The translations under genes were made by a program, and so were the position numbers. Positions 1 through 11,040 of a DNA stretch of 64,000 bases are shown here, one piece after another. Every line of letters begins with the position of its first letter. The stretch's first letter is position 1. Below the pieces are notes generated by a model. The model searched no databases and was not told the DNA's origin. It worked only from the letters and a program-made list of their open reading frames with translations. Origin of the DNA: Brachypodium distachyon (Eukaryota > Streptophyta > Magnoliopsida > Poales > Poaceae); assembly GCF_000005505.3 (NCBI RefSeq), contig NC_016131.3:6407501-6471500 (forward strand). The letters are read 5' to 3'.

Positions 1-2118
1 GCTTACGCTCTCCCATCCCACGCCGCGGTGAAGCGCCTCACCCGCGACGTGTGCGCGCTGTTGCCAGACGCGGAGCCGCAACACCCCCTGAGGTGGTCGC
101 ACGTGCCGATCACCTTCAGCACCGACGATCACCCGGCACGACAGCTGGGTTCCGGGGTAATACCCTTCGTCGTCTCGCCGATCCTTAGCAATATGACGGT
201 GACCAAGGTGCTGGTGGATAACGGAGCGGGGCTTAACCTCCTGTCCGCCAGGCTAGTGGAAAAGCTCCAGCTGCCGATGGAGCAGCTGAATCCCACCGAA
301 CCGTTCCGGGGGGTGAACCCCGGGATCGTGTGCCCGCTGGGTCGCATTACGCTGCCGGTCACCTTCGGGTCCCGAGAAGCGTTCAGGAGCGAGCACATAG
401 TGTTCGACGTGGCGCATACCCCGTTGCCCTACAACGGGATCCTTGGTCAGCCAGCGCTGATCAAGTTTATGGCGGCTACGAATTGCGCCTATGGCGTGAT
501 GAAGATGCCTTCCGTTTATGGAGTCCTCTCCATCAGGTGCGACCTCAAAGACGCGGCTTGGTGCGTTGGCGAGGTTGTCCGGGCCGCTGCTGCAACTGAA
601 GCCGGCGACGAGGATGTTGTCGAGGACGACGGTTTGCCGGGCGATGCCCCGGCAACAAAGAAGGCCCGCGCTACCCCGCAAAGGCTTCCGGGGGAGGCGC
701 AGGCTCGGGCTCGCGCCCCGGCAAGGGGCAGGGGCTCCGGGAGGAGGCCGCCAAAGTGAAGAAGCTGCCCCTCCGAGCCGATGACGAGGAGCGCACCGTT
801 ACCGTCGGTGCAAACCTGACCGCCGAATAGGAAAGCGCCCTCGTCACCTTCCTCCGAGATAACGCCGAAGTGTCCGCCTGGCAACTGTCGGAACTTCCCG
901 GAGTCCCTAGGGAGGTGATTGAGCATCGGCTCGCGGTGCGCCCGGATGCGCACCCCGTTAAGCAGAAGATCCGGCGGCAAGCACAAGAGCGGAAAGATTT
1001 CATCAGGCAAGAGGTGGACAAGCTTAGGGCTGCCGGGGCAATCAGGGAAGTTTTGTACCCCACTTGGCTGGCTAACCCTGTAGTAGTGCCCAAAGCAGGG
1101 AATAAGCTTCGCATGTGCGTAGATTTTACCGATCTTAATCGTGCATGCCCCAAGGATCCCTTCCCTGTACCCCGTATCGACCAGATAGTTGATTCTACCG
1201 CTGGTTGTGACTTGCTGAGTTTTCTGGATGCTTTCTCTGGCTACCATCAAATCAAGATGGCGGTCGAGGATGAGGAAAAGACAGCGTTTATCACCCCGGT
1301 TGGCTGGTATTGTTATACATGCATGCCTTTCGGGTTGAAGAACGCGGGCTCCACATTCCAGCGTGCCCTGCGCGAATGTTTGGGCCCCAGCTAGGCCGCA
1401 ACACAGAGGCCTACATGGATGACATTGTCATCAAATCGAAGCGTGGGGACTCGCTAATTGATGACCTGCAGGAGACGTTCGACAACCTCCCCAGGATCAA
1501 GCTCAAGCTGAACCCTGATAAGTGCACCTTCGGTGTCAACTCCGGGCAGCTTTTGGGTTTCTTGGTTTCACACAGGGGGATACAGGCCAACCCGACCAAG
1601 ATAGAAGCCATTGAGAAGATGGAGGTCTCCCGTAGGGTGAAAGATATCCAGCGCCTCAACGGCTGTGTTGCGCCGCTGGGGCGTTTCATCTCCAGGCAAC
1701 GGATGAAACTCCTTTCGCCCTTGTCTACGGGGCAGAAGCGGTGCTGCCCCTCGAGCTCAAGTACGGATCTCCCCGAGTACGCGCGTACGGCGACACCAGC
1801 CAACACGGGCAAAGGGTCGACGATCTGAACTTCATCGAAGAGCTTCGATGCCGTGCTGCTGTGCAAGCCGCGCGCTACCAGCAGGGACTCCGTCGTTATC
1901 ACGACAGACGAGTCTGTCCCCGGGGGCTCGAGAACGGAGACCTTGTCCTGTGCCGGATACAAGGAACGAAGGCCGGGAACAAGCTGACTCCAAAATGGGA
2001 GGGGCCCTTCCGGGTAGTGCAGGTGACCAGGCCGGGGGCTGTCCGCCTGGAAACCGAAGACGGCTTGCCGGTGCCCAATAGCTGGAATATTGAGCACTTG
2101 CGCAAGATCTACCCGTGA
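1..2118 (+). pseudogene. Element A pol remnant: protease, reverse transcriptase, integrase C-terminus
   Basis: The aspartic protease has the motif VLVDNGAGLNLLSA at about 205-258. A frameshift follows near 690 and an in-frame TAG lies at 828-830. Reverse transcriptase runs from about 831, with the VDFTDLNRACPKD stretch near 1,117-1,155. The frame changes around 1,390, before the YMDD box at about 1,413-1,424. At about 1,699 the reading jumps from the conserved GRFIS stretch after the RT palm straight into TPFALVYGAEAVLPLELKY of the integrase C-terminal part. The RNase H domains and the whole catalytic integrase core are therefore missing. The integrase end is clear: it finishes with HLRKIYP and a TGA at 2,116-2,118. 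The intact order is visible in element B. The protein can no longer act in reverse transcription or integration. Confidence 0.85.
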
Positions 2119-2390
2119 AGCGGCGGAGCCCGACCCTCAGGTGATGCCTCCGATGCATACCTCTCGAACTAGTGTAACCGGGCAGCCCCCGTGTGTAAAC
2201 CGCTAGTTAATCGTGAATAAAGATAAGTGTTTCACCCCTGAGCTTTGGATTTGCCTTGTTTATTCGCGTATTTTTCCCTCTTTTGTCTCCTGCTTTAAGT
2301 GCACAATGGTGTCTTTCCATACTTGGTTGTGACCAGGGGGCTGTTGCGGGCTCGAAACGTAAACCCGTTGCCGGATCATTCCGGCACGGG

Positions 2391-2510
2391 ACATGCCGTG
2401 GGCGGGGCTTCCCGCAACGTGCATCGCTGGACATGCCGTCGGCGGGGCTTCCCGCAACGTGCATCGCTGGACATGCCGTCGGCGGGGCTTCCCGCAACGT
2501 GCATCACTGG
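2391..2510. repeat. 40-bp tandem repeat, 3 copies
   Basis: Three head-to-tail units of exactly 40 bp at 2,391-2,430, 2,431-2,470 and 2,471-2,510, differing at only two or three positions. Each starts ACATGCCGT and contains GGCGGGGCTTCCCGCAACGT. There are no unique spacers, so this is a minisatellite inside element A. Confidence 0.95.
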
Positions 2511-3194
2511 GCGAGCAGTTGCCAGCCCCCCCCCCCCCCCCGCAGCTTGCACCGCACGGTCGCTGCGTCTGGGAAAGAAAACGCTCACATCCAAGTTTGG
2601 CGTTGACCCCTGTGTGCCCGGGGACTGGGAGGCAGGAGGGGTTTGTCTGTGTTGCTTATTTTCTCTTATTTTCGTAAGTTTCGAAAAAATTTGCAGTATC
2701 TCGGGCCTGGTAAGAGTCTAACCTGCAGGAAAGGGTGGAATCTTGTACACTGTGGGTGCCCGTGGGCTACCCACGGGTCGCACCATACACCGGTGCCTTG
2801 TGGTGCGGGAGGACCACAACACAAGGGGCTCACCGCACTCCGAGGCTTCTGAGGTGACAGGGTGTGACAGGGTGCCGCCACGTGTGCCACGGTTGCCTGG
2901 TAAACATGGCGGCGGAAACTGCGCCGCGTCGAGGGAAGGGCGCCACGGGTGCCGCGCGGGTCCGTCGCGCGCGGTGGCAAATCCCCCTCCCGCGCCTATA
3001 AAAGGGGCACGCCAACCATGGAACGGCTCAATGCGAAGCCGGGTCCGGGGCCGATAAGGCGGGTGGTGCCATGGAGGCGCGGAGGTGGTGCTTCCCGACG
3101 GTGCCTAGTGCTGGCGGGTGCGCTACCATCGCGCCCCTGCTGCATCACCCCATCGAGCCTGCCCCGAGGGATGCCACAAAGGCACGATGGTAGT

Positions 3195-3480
3195 GCATGC
3201 CATCGGCGTCCTGCGCCGACGGATGCACTGCCGTTGTGCCCCTGCCGCACTTCCTCAAGTGGGCGGCTCCTAGGCAAGGGTCGCCGCAGAGGCACCGTGG
3301 GGGGTGCATCCCATCAGCATCCGGCGCTGACGGGGTGCATTGCCACAGTGCCCTTGTCGCCCCCCTCCATAGGACACCTTCGCAAGGAGCAGGGGCTGCC
3401 GCGGAGACTCTATGGTAGTGCATGCCCTCCGTGCCTTGTGCCGACGGGTGCAGTATCATAGAGACCCGGCCCCATCCCTT
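3195..3480. repeat. 111-114-bp tandem repeat in the element A spacer
   Basis: Related units start at 3,195, 3,306 and 3,420, each with GCAT(G/C)CC...GCGCYGACGG-type sequence. A weaker earlier unit may start near 3,085. The reverse complement of the 109-bp units at 22,623-22,950 in element B is recognisably the same sequence. The array is thus an old component of this retrotransposon family that has diverged within each copy. Confidence 0.75.
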
Positions 3481-3790
3481 TGAGAGAGCCTTTTCGGGCG
3501 CGGGGCGTTGCGAGGACGCTGTGATGGCGCCGGTGCTGGCGCTCGTCGCCCGTTCCGGCCCATCACCGCGTCCCTGCCGCTGCCCTCGAGCAGTTTTGCT
3601 CCCGGGCAACAAGGGTTGTCACACCGCTTCGGACGAGTTCCCCAGACAAAACAGGTCTACCCAGTTGCGGGGGCTGTCGCTGGGAGGCTATAACTCCTTC
3701 GCCACCCGTGCCCGCCGTTCGGGGTGGGGCGCAGCTGGCGGCGAGGACGTTATAGCCGTCTTGCGGCTGGTCCCGGGGCGGAGTCCTCCT

Positions 3791-3861
3791 AGGCCAGGGT
3801 TCTTCCCTGAAGGCCAGGGTTCCTCCCTGAAGACCAGGGTTTGTCCCTGAAGGCGAGGGTT
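3791..3861. repeat. 20-bp tandem repeat, about 3.5 copies
   Basis: Units at 3,791-3,810, 3,811-3,830 and 3,831-3,850 follow the pattern AGGCCAGGGTTCYTCCCTGA. A partial fourth unit follows. It is a local minisatellite in element A. Confidence 0.9.
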
Positions 3862-4136
3862 GCCGCATGGGCGTGGTGGTAGCATCGTCAGCGGCGGTTC
3901 CCGCGGGCGGCGATCCTGCCCCCGCGCTCCTGCCGCATCCCTCAGAAATCGTTTCCCTTGAACAGGTACCCAAGGTGGTTTCCTACCAAGGCAGTGCCCT
4001 GTCTGCACTCTACCGCCGAGCGTCACGAGGCATTGGACCGAACGGAAAAGCTAAGTGTCTGAACATGAACGCTGAATTCGCTAAGAGCAAAACGAAACTG
4101 AGCACCGTCTCCCTGGGTGCGCCCCCAGATCCCGCG

Positions 4137-4743
4137 CGTAGCCGGAGTTTTAAAAGGGACGCTTGCGGGGGGAGTGCGCTCCCCGTGTGGCTTCGCGGGT
4201 CCGTCCCGAAGGGGCACGGCTTGGAGTAGTTACCCCGTAAGTGGAGTGGCTCCTCGCTACCGCTTGGCCCTAGGTCGGCACCCCGGGTCCGTCCCGAGTC
4301 CCTGGTCTGGTCAAGGGTGAGGCGCGCGCGAGTCCCCCACAACACAAGGCAAAGTACGCAAAGGCTAAAAGGGGCCGCCCCGCTAGACAGCATCAGAAAC
4401 AACGAACTTGTCGCAAAAGTTTACTTAACTAAGAGTTAACGCTGCTTTGCCGAGTGTGGTCCCGGAGCCTGCGCGCGGCCGGGGTGTGAGGAGGACGCTT
4501 GCAGGGGGAGTGCGCTCCCCGTGTGGCTCCCGGGTCCGTCCCGGGAGGACACGGCTTGGAGTAGTTACCCCGCAAGCGGAGTGGCTTGCCGCCTACCGCT
4601 TGGCCCCAGGTCGGCACCACGGGTCCGTCCTGGGTCCCTGGTCTGGTCAAGGGTGGGGCGTGCGAGTCCCCGGCAACACAAGGCGTAACACGTAAAGGCT
4701 AAGGGAACCACCCCGCGAGGCAGCCTCGGGAACAAGGGACAAA
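4137..4743. repeat. 336-bp tandem duplication in element A
   Basis: The stretch beginning GACGCTTGC at 4,158 is repeated at 4,494. Both copies contain GGAGTGCGCTCCCCGTGTGG, the segment ACGGCTTGGAGTAGTTACCCCG and CCCTGGTCTGGTCAAGGGTG. Element B has only one matching unit, in reverse orientation at about 22,290-22,480. The duplication therefore appears specific to A or was lost in B. Confidence 0.85.
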
Positions 4744-4902
4744 AATTGAGCAAATTAACAAGCTTGATTGACTAAGTGCCGAATGATTACATGGACTAAT
4801 CAAAAGGTGATTGTTCAAACGGCGCTAAGCGCCATACTTGCAGGGAAAGCAAACAAAAGAAGGTACAGTGGAAGCAACGAGCACGGCTGGGGGCTGCGGC
4901 AA

Positions 4903-5681
4903 CTAGTTGTCGCCATCTTCGGCCGGGGGGTCGGCGGGGAGATCAGGCTCCGGCTTCATTTGCATCCGCTCGACAACCTCGTCGACGAACTCGCGCACTG
5001 CTTGGGTGTGCGTGGGCTCGTCCTCGCTGTCGGACCAAGCGTCCAGCAGGGACTCGAAGGGGAACTCCGGGTCCCGGAGATGAATCCGCGGGAGGATTGT
5101 CTCGGCAACCTCCCGAGCGCAGTTGGCGACTTCGTTGGCGCCATACCTAGTGATCCATACGTCGAGCGCTCCGAGCTTCCCCAGCAAGTCGGAGAAGAAG
5201 GGGATCAGCGTCGTGACGTCCGTGCCGTCCACCTCCACCGCTGCAGCTCGAACTTGGGCAGCAGGTCGCGCAGCGACTGGGCGATCTTCGTCAGCTTCTC
5301 TGTTTCAAGCTGTCGCTGCCCGATCAGCGTGCCGTGATGGAGTCGGGCATCTTGCGCGGCCTTCTTGGCCTTGCTGACGCGGCCCTCCAGCCTCGCAAGC
5401 TCTGTGGCCTTGGTCGCGTTGTCCACGCCGGCCTTGGCGAGTTCTTCCCAGACGGCGGCCAACTCGTCCTCAAGCCCGGCCGCTCTGTCTTTGGCGGAGT
5501 TGAGCTTGGCCTCGTGCCGGGCCGCCGCTCTCGCCGCATCCTCGGCAGCCTTGACCTGCACCTCCAGCAGGACGCGGAGGCCTTGGATTTCGCCGCGGTA
5601 ATTGGCGATCAGTTCACTCTTCTCGTCCAGCCGCATCTGGGCCGTTGCAAGCACTTCGGCGTGCTCCTTCCGGGCCACCTC
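4903..5681 (-). pseudogene. Element A antisense gene, 3' part (coiled-coil C-terminal region)
   Basis: This is the downstream part of the gene that starts at 10,636 on -, cut off from it by the copia fragment. It encodes a long charged, alanine-rich heptad-like region typical of a coiled coil. A conserved end follows, with VDGTDVTTLIPFFSDLLGKL and an acidic DAWSDSEDEPTH stretch. The same end is in element B (21,810-22,101, with TLLDAWSDSEDG). A frameshift lies near 5,240. Function unknown: this tail belongs to the protein whose N-terminal half resembles the Pfam family called 'putative gypsy type transposon domain' (Transposase_28), a name that implies no proven transposase activity. Confidence 0.75.
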
Positions 5682-5683
5682 GA

Positions 5684-7042
5684 GGGTTCCGACAGGTTCA
5701 AGGAGTTGACTACGACGAGACCTTCTCGCCCGTAGCGATGCTTAAGTCGGTTCGGATCATGTTAGCTATAGCAGCCTATTTCGACTATGAGATATGGCAG
5801 ATGGATGTCAAGACGGCTTTCCTCAATGGAAATTTAACTGAGGACGTGTATATGATACAGCCCGAAGGTTTTGTCGATCCGGCTAACGCTGACAAGGTAT
5901 GCAAATTTCAGAAATCCATTTATGGACTGAAGCAAGCATCTCGGAGTTGGACCATTCGCTTTGATGAGGTAGTCAAATCGTTTGGCTTCATCAAGAGTGA
6001 TCATGATTCTTCTTTGTACAAGAAGTTTAGTGGGAGCAAAGTAAATTTTCTAATCTTATATGTGGACGACATATTATTGATGGGAAATGATGTCCTGATG
6101 TTGCAAGAAACCAAAGAATCATTGGAAAGGAGTTTCTCAATGAAAGATTTGGGTGAGGCAACTTACATACTGGGAATCAGGATCTATAGAGATAGATCTA
6201 GACGGCTCATTGGATTGAGTCAAAGTACATATTTGGACAAAGTGTTGAAGAAATTCAACATGGAATCGTCTAAGAAGGGGTTCTTACCGATGTCCCATGG
6301 TGTAAAGCTTAGCAAGACTCAGTGTCCTTCGGCAACTGATGAGCGAAATCAGATGAGTGCGATCCCGTATGCTTCGGCAGTCGGATCCATCATGTATGCC
6401 ATGATTTGTACTAGGCCTGATGTTTCCTATGCTCTAAGTGCAACGAGCAAATACCAGGCTAACCCTGGCGAAAGCCACTGGCTAGCAGTTAAAAACATCC
6501 TTAACTACTTGAGAAGGACTAAGGACATGTTCCTAGTTTATGGAGGTGAGGATGAACTCAGTGTAAAGGGTTACACGGATGCGAGTTATCTCACCGACTC
6601 AGATGATTCTCGTTCGCAATCTGGATATGTGTTCGTGATGAACGGAGGGGCTGTGAGCTGGAAGAGTTCCAAGCAAGATACTGTGTCTGCGTCTACAACA
6701 GAGGCTGAGTATATTGCTGCCTCAGAGGCAGCAAAGGAAGCCGTTTGGATCAGGAACCTCCTGATTGATCTTGGTGTGGTTCAGGGCGCGTCCAATTCAT
6801 TGGACGTATATTGTGACAACAATGGTGCTATCGCACAAGCCAAGGAACCTAGACAACACCAGAAGAACAAACATATACTCATGCGTTACCACCTCATTCG
6901 CCAGTTCGTCGAACCAGGTGATATCAAGTTATGCAAGGTACACACGGATGCAAACATTGCAGATCCGTTGACAAAGGCGCTACCACAGCCTAAGCATGAG
7001 GCGCACATGAGAGGTATGGGCATTAGATGTCTAGACGTATGA
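5684..7042 (+). pseudogene. Ty1/copia reverse transcriptase and RNase H (partial, open)
   Basis: The open frame begins inside the RT domain at the copia motif VDYDETFSPVAMLKSVR and continues with MDVKTAFLNG and the catalytic LYVDDILLMGND box. The RNase H domain has the expected acidic residues in YTDASY, TTEAEYIA, YCDNNGAIAQAK and HTDANIADPLTKAL. It ends at the usual copia C-terminus just before the polypurine tract. No stop or frameshift interrupts about 450 codons, which suggests the insertion is young relative to the decayed host element. It cannot be functional because everything N-terminal to RT is gone. Confidence 0.95.
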
Positions 7043-7077
7043 TGTCGAGATGATTGACTCTAGTGCAAGTAGGAGAC

Positions 7078-8401
7078 TGTTGGGAATATGCCCTAGAGGC
7101 AATCATGTATGATGTAATTCCCAATGTATTCATAAAGATATTAAGTTGTCCTTGTTTGAACATCTGATATGTATCATTGAATATGTGATTTGATTGTGGA
7201 ACTATGTATTCATGTTGTTCATACTAAATTGTCCTTAGTCATTGAGGTTGTGCTGGACACATAACCTAGACTAATGTGAAAGTTGGCTGATGACTCGGTT
7301 CCACTTGTCATGGGCATGGTGATGTCATTCCAGCTTACACGGACTTGGCTAAAGAGTTTAGCGAGTCGGACTGACCCATATTGAGATGCAACGAGTAGGT
7401 CGTCATTTGCATGTCTCAATCAATGTAATCCTTAGACCTGAGGTTATCGCACAATCCGAGTTGTGGATCACCAACTTAGGTTCTGTCAAACGTTGTTCCG
7501 TAATAGGGCAGTTATAAAGGCAAAGTTCGGGTTGACTGAGAATCAAGCTGTGTGATGTGGATAACCAAGATGGGATTTTGCCCCTCCGACTGGAGAGATA
7601 TTCTCTGGGCCCTCTCGAGTGATATGATTCGGGAAGCATGGCCATGCGCGACTCGGTTAACTGTTAACCGGGTCAATCGACTAAGAGTTAGTCGGATGAA
7701 TCGTATATCACAGATCGAGAAGAGAGTTGAACTATTAAAGGGATGACGATTAATCGCTTATAGTTCGACAAGGTATATCGTGAGGCAAAAGGAACTAAGA
7801 CGTATGTCACATTGGAAGGTACGTCGTCATGACTCGATGGTACTTGGGAGTCGGCACGTTCTGCTAGGAGCCGCTACCGATTGATCGATTGAGAGTCGGA
7901 CTCCAATCGTGTCCAAGTCGCCATGAGCCTGCGGGGTCACACACTTAAGAGCGGGAGCAAGTATTTGGTCGGGTTGGACCCGAACCGGAAATGGGCTGAC
8001 AATGCGAGTTGGACTCGCAGAGTGGATGGGCCACAAGTGCTGGAGCCCACTTCCACTCGGTATATAAGCAGGGGCGTGGGATGCCTAAGGTGCACGGTTC
8101 GCCACTCTCATGCGTTGAGAACCCTAGCCCTATTCAGTCCAACCGTCGCACCGGACCTAGCAGTCCGCCGCCGGAGCTCCTCCTCGCACGTGTGGATACC
8201 GGCAGAGGTGCTGTACGTTCAGCACTTCGACGATCGCGGGATTGGATCGGCTGGATCGGATCGAGGGACTGCACTGCGTCAAGGCGCTGCATCGATAATC
8301 CACAACTGCGCGTCTAGTGGTAATCCTCGTGGCCTTCTACCTCGGCTAGATCTTGGGAGTTCGCGTAGGAAATTTTTTGTTTATCTCTACGCGCCCCTTC
8401 A
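7078..8401 (+). repeat. 3' LTR of the copia fragment
   Basis: About 1,324 bp bounded by TG (TGTTGGG) and CA (CCCCTTCA). A TATA-like TATATAAG lies at 8,061-8,068. The upstream edge abuts a polypurine tract and the downstream edge abuts antisense-gene sequence of element A that resumes at 8,402. No second LTR is present, so the target duplication cannot be tested. Confidence 0.85.
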
Positions 8402-10636
8402 GTGCCATCACGGCGGCGGCGGTGTCCTCTGCTGCCGCTGTGTCCGTCGCGGCGGGGCCGGACGTGAGAACCGTTTCCGACTCCACCTCTGCCCCCGCGG
8501 CCTCGACGACTGAGTCAGGGTCGACCACGGGTGCGCCCGTTCCTGGCAGGGGCGCACCTGTGTCTGCAGCAATGAGAAGCATGAGGATCGGCGATGGCTG
8601 GGGCTATCGAAGGCGGACAAGAGCGACCAGGGCGGTTACCTTGTGCGACCGTCGGGCTTGCCGGGGCAGCCTCCCCTACCTCGCCTGCGCCTGCGGCAGC
8701 GTCCAAGAGGCTTGCCGCGGGTGAGCTGCCGCTCACTACAGAAGGAGAAGGTTTGTTCGTGAGTTTGGTTAACAGAAATTGTAGTGGCAGAGGATCAACG
8801 AAGACATACCCGGAGCCGGCCATGCGTCCGTTGGGGCTAGGTCACCAAGGAACATGCCCGTGCCGCTGATGGCCCCTACGGTTGCGGGGCGGCGGCGCCG
8901 TCGGCGTCAGCGCGTGTCTTCTTGCTTGGTGTGCCGGGCGGGGAATCGCTCCTCGCCCTCTTGCTGGCACCCTCGGCGAGGAGGACTTCGCGGGGTTGCG
9001 CCGGAGCGCGAAACCCCGGAAGACCCCACGGGCGGGCGGCGCCGTGGGCGCACGAGGCATCGTCGTGAACCGGAGAGCTCCGGGTGTCGTCGGCGAGGCC
9101 GCCGCAGCGCCAGGAGCCAAACTCGCGGAGGCCCCCGCTACCGGGGCGAAGGCCGATGCCGGGGCGCCGGTGACCCCCGCAGGCGCTGGCGCTGCCGGGG
9201 TACCGGCGGGCACCCCGAGACCGGTTCCCGCCGCGGAGCTGGCGGCCGCCGCCAAGGCAGGGGCCGCCGCCGAGGCACTCGCGGCCCATGTTGCCGAGGA
9301 TGCCATTGAGATACCGACGGGCGCCCCAGAAGCGGCTGCCCCCGCCAGGTTGGTGGCCGCTGCCGGGGCAGAAGTCGCCGTTGAGGAGATGGCTGCGGCC
9401 GCTGTGAACGCCCTCGATCTTCTCACGATCAAGGGCGCGCTGTCGCTGCTTTCCTCGTCGTCGTCCTCCACGGCGACGACTTCCGGGGACGCACCCACCT
9501 GGCCCGCCTCGTCGTCCAGCGACCGGAAGGAGGGCCAGGCTGGCTCGGACCCGCCCTCGCTCCCCTCGACCACCTGCTTCCCACGGAGTGCTTGCGAGGG
9601 AGCGTGCGGGACCCGGGTGGGGGTGTCGTCCATCAACCCCACTCGTTGCAGGGCGGAAAGGCGCCGACGATGTCGCTGAGCGCCTTGACGCCGGCGTGGA
9701 GAGTGGAAACCCCCGGCAGGAACTCCGTCGACTGGAAGATCTCGCCGGAGATCCCCCTCACCCATGTCCTGAGGGACTCCAAGTTCATGACGTCCGCCTG
9801 GAGGCATGTCCTGTCGCCGGAGCCCGTGTACATCCACGCGGGCCGGGAACGTAGCTGCAGCGGGGCTATGCGCCGATGGACGAAGGTACGTGCCACGTCA
9901 ACATCGGTGAGCCCCGCTAGCCGCAGCGCCTTGATCTTCTCCACGATGGGGAGGAGGTCGGCGTCGCGGTGGTACCTGTCCTGCCAGCCGTTCTGGGGTA
10001 CCGGCAACTCCGTCGGCGACTGGATGAACTCCTGGGGGTCCTCCACCCGAACCCAGCACCAGTCGCCCCGCCACTCTTTTTCAATCTTCTTCCCCGACCG
10101 GACGATGAACTCGGACTTCATCTGGTCGCGGCCACGGAAGACCAGCCCCGACAACATCGCCTTCGCGTTGTCGATGCGCGGGTAGAAGTAGTGGCGGAAG
10201 AGCCCCACCAACGGCATCACCCCCACGAACGCCTCGCAGAGGAACTGGAAGGTGGCGAGGAGGAACAACGAGATGGGGTGGAGCTGCGCCACCCACAACT
10301 GATAAGACTCCATCAGTGCGTGGAGGAACAGAGAGAAGGGCGGCACCATGCCGCAGAGGAGGAAGCGCGCGAACACCCGGAAATCGTTCTCCTGGTGCTC
10401 GACGCCCGCCGAGAAGATGTCTCCCCGTGCTCGTTGAAGTTGGAGGGGACGGTGTGCCGGAGCTTCCGCAGTGCCTCGCCGTTGTAACCGGGGCGGAAGA
10501 AGGCGACTGTGCCGCGCATCTCCCGCCTCTTCTGGTCCTTGGCGGCGGCTGCTTTGATTGCCGCCTCGGTCTTGCTGGTCGCGGGCTTCTTCGAAGTCTG
10601 GACCTCCTTCCCCTTCTTGGTGGTGGGGGGCGCCAT
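8402..10636 (-). pseudogene. Element A antisense gene, 5' part (Transposase_28-like domain)
   Basis: Reading leftward from ATG at 10,636, the protein starts MAPPTTKKGKE. It then has a conserved block (FFRPGYNGEALRKLRHTV, HQENDFRVFARFLLCGMVPP, FLHALMESYQLWVAQLHP, RHYFYPRID, WCWVRVEDP). A proline/alanine-rich linker, a basic KRARSD...PSKKTRAD patch and an acidic region follow. I recognise the first block as the plant 'putative gypsy type transposon' domain. There is a frameshift near 10,420 and a stop at 9,633. Two short introns are predicted at 8,736-8,809 and 8,564-8,639 (GT...AG), and the second matches an intron of element B in position. The copia fragment cuts the gene at 8,401. The product is probably not made. 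Confidence 0.75.
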
Positions 10637-11025
10637 GGAAAGCGAGGGCGGAAGCTGGCAGGAGCGCAGGGATACGAGACGTGGAAGAGGATGGAGGCGA
10701 AGGGGCAAAGTGTTGTTCCCCTTTTGGCAACAGAAGAGGCTTTCTGACACCCGGCCATTTGGTAACGGCCGGTTCCATACCCTACGGGTGCGCGGGGATA
10801 ACTCCTAATCACTGGGAGTAATGTGCGGAGTGGCCTTAACTACCCTATTTATGGGGGGGAGTTAGGGCGGAGATCGCGCGTCCACTGCTCCGCTTGTGAC
10901 GGCGCCGTACACGGGGCAGCAAAGGGACGCGGGCCCGCGACTGATCGGGGCCCAAGCGTCGGTTAAGGGCGTAGCCCGGCAACCGACCAGGGGGAGACCC
11001 TTTCGGGAACATGTAATGCCGGCCC
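10637..11025. other. Region upstream of the element A antisense gene
   Basis: About 390 bp between the antisense ATG and the polypurine tract, expected to hold the antisense promoter. The corresponding stretch of B has a clean TATA box (18,617-18,624). Here the matching position reads TTACCAAATGG and I see no good TATA box, so the antisense promoter of A may be dead. No ORF of interest. Confidence 0.4.
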
Positions 11026-11040
11026 ACGCCCGGGGGCTAC
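11026..11040 (+). other. Polypurine tract of element A
   Basis: The sequence ACGCCCGGGGGCTAC lies immediately before the LTR start TGTCGCACC. The same tract stands at the same place in element B (18,324-18,337, reversed). In LTR retrotransposons this is the primer for plus-strand DNA synthesis. Confidence 0.75.

Larger units (their letters stand above)
2119..4902. other. Non-coding spacer of element A between pol and antisense gene
   Basis: No ORF here resembles a known protein. The stretch is built largely of four different tandem repeats, listed separately (2,391-2,510; 3,195-3,480; 3,791-3,861; 4,137-4,743), plus a run of C at about 2,526-2,541. A spacer with a related 109-bp repeat lies at the same place in element B (22,102-23,598), so the repeats belong to the retrotransposon family and not to the host locus. 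Confidence 0.7.
5682..8401 (+). mobile_element. 5'-truncated Ty1/copia retrotransposon inserted in element A
   Basis: The fragment has the end of a copia polyprotein (RT and RNase H), a polypurine tract (AAGTAGGAGAC, to 7,077) and a complete 3' LTR (7,078-8,401). The 5' LTR, gag, protease, integrase and start of RT are missing. The left junction at about 5,682 lies where the antisense gene of A stops matching the copy in B. The LTR start (TGTTGGGAATATGCCCTAGA) resembles the BARE1/Angela group of Triticeae copia elements, but the body of the LTR is not the BARE1 sequence I remember, so no family name is given. Confidence 0.9.

Noticed and set aside
2391..2510. Regular short repeats that could be taken for a CRISPR array
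   Set aside because: The units are contiguous with no unique spacers, lie inside a plant retrotransposon, and the window is eukaryotic.
8842..9837. 331-codon alanine-rich ORF on - as an independent gene
   Set aside because: It continues the antisense gene of element A past the stop at 9,633 and corresponds to the linker region of the element B protein.
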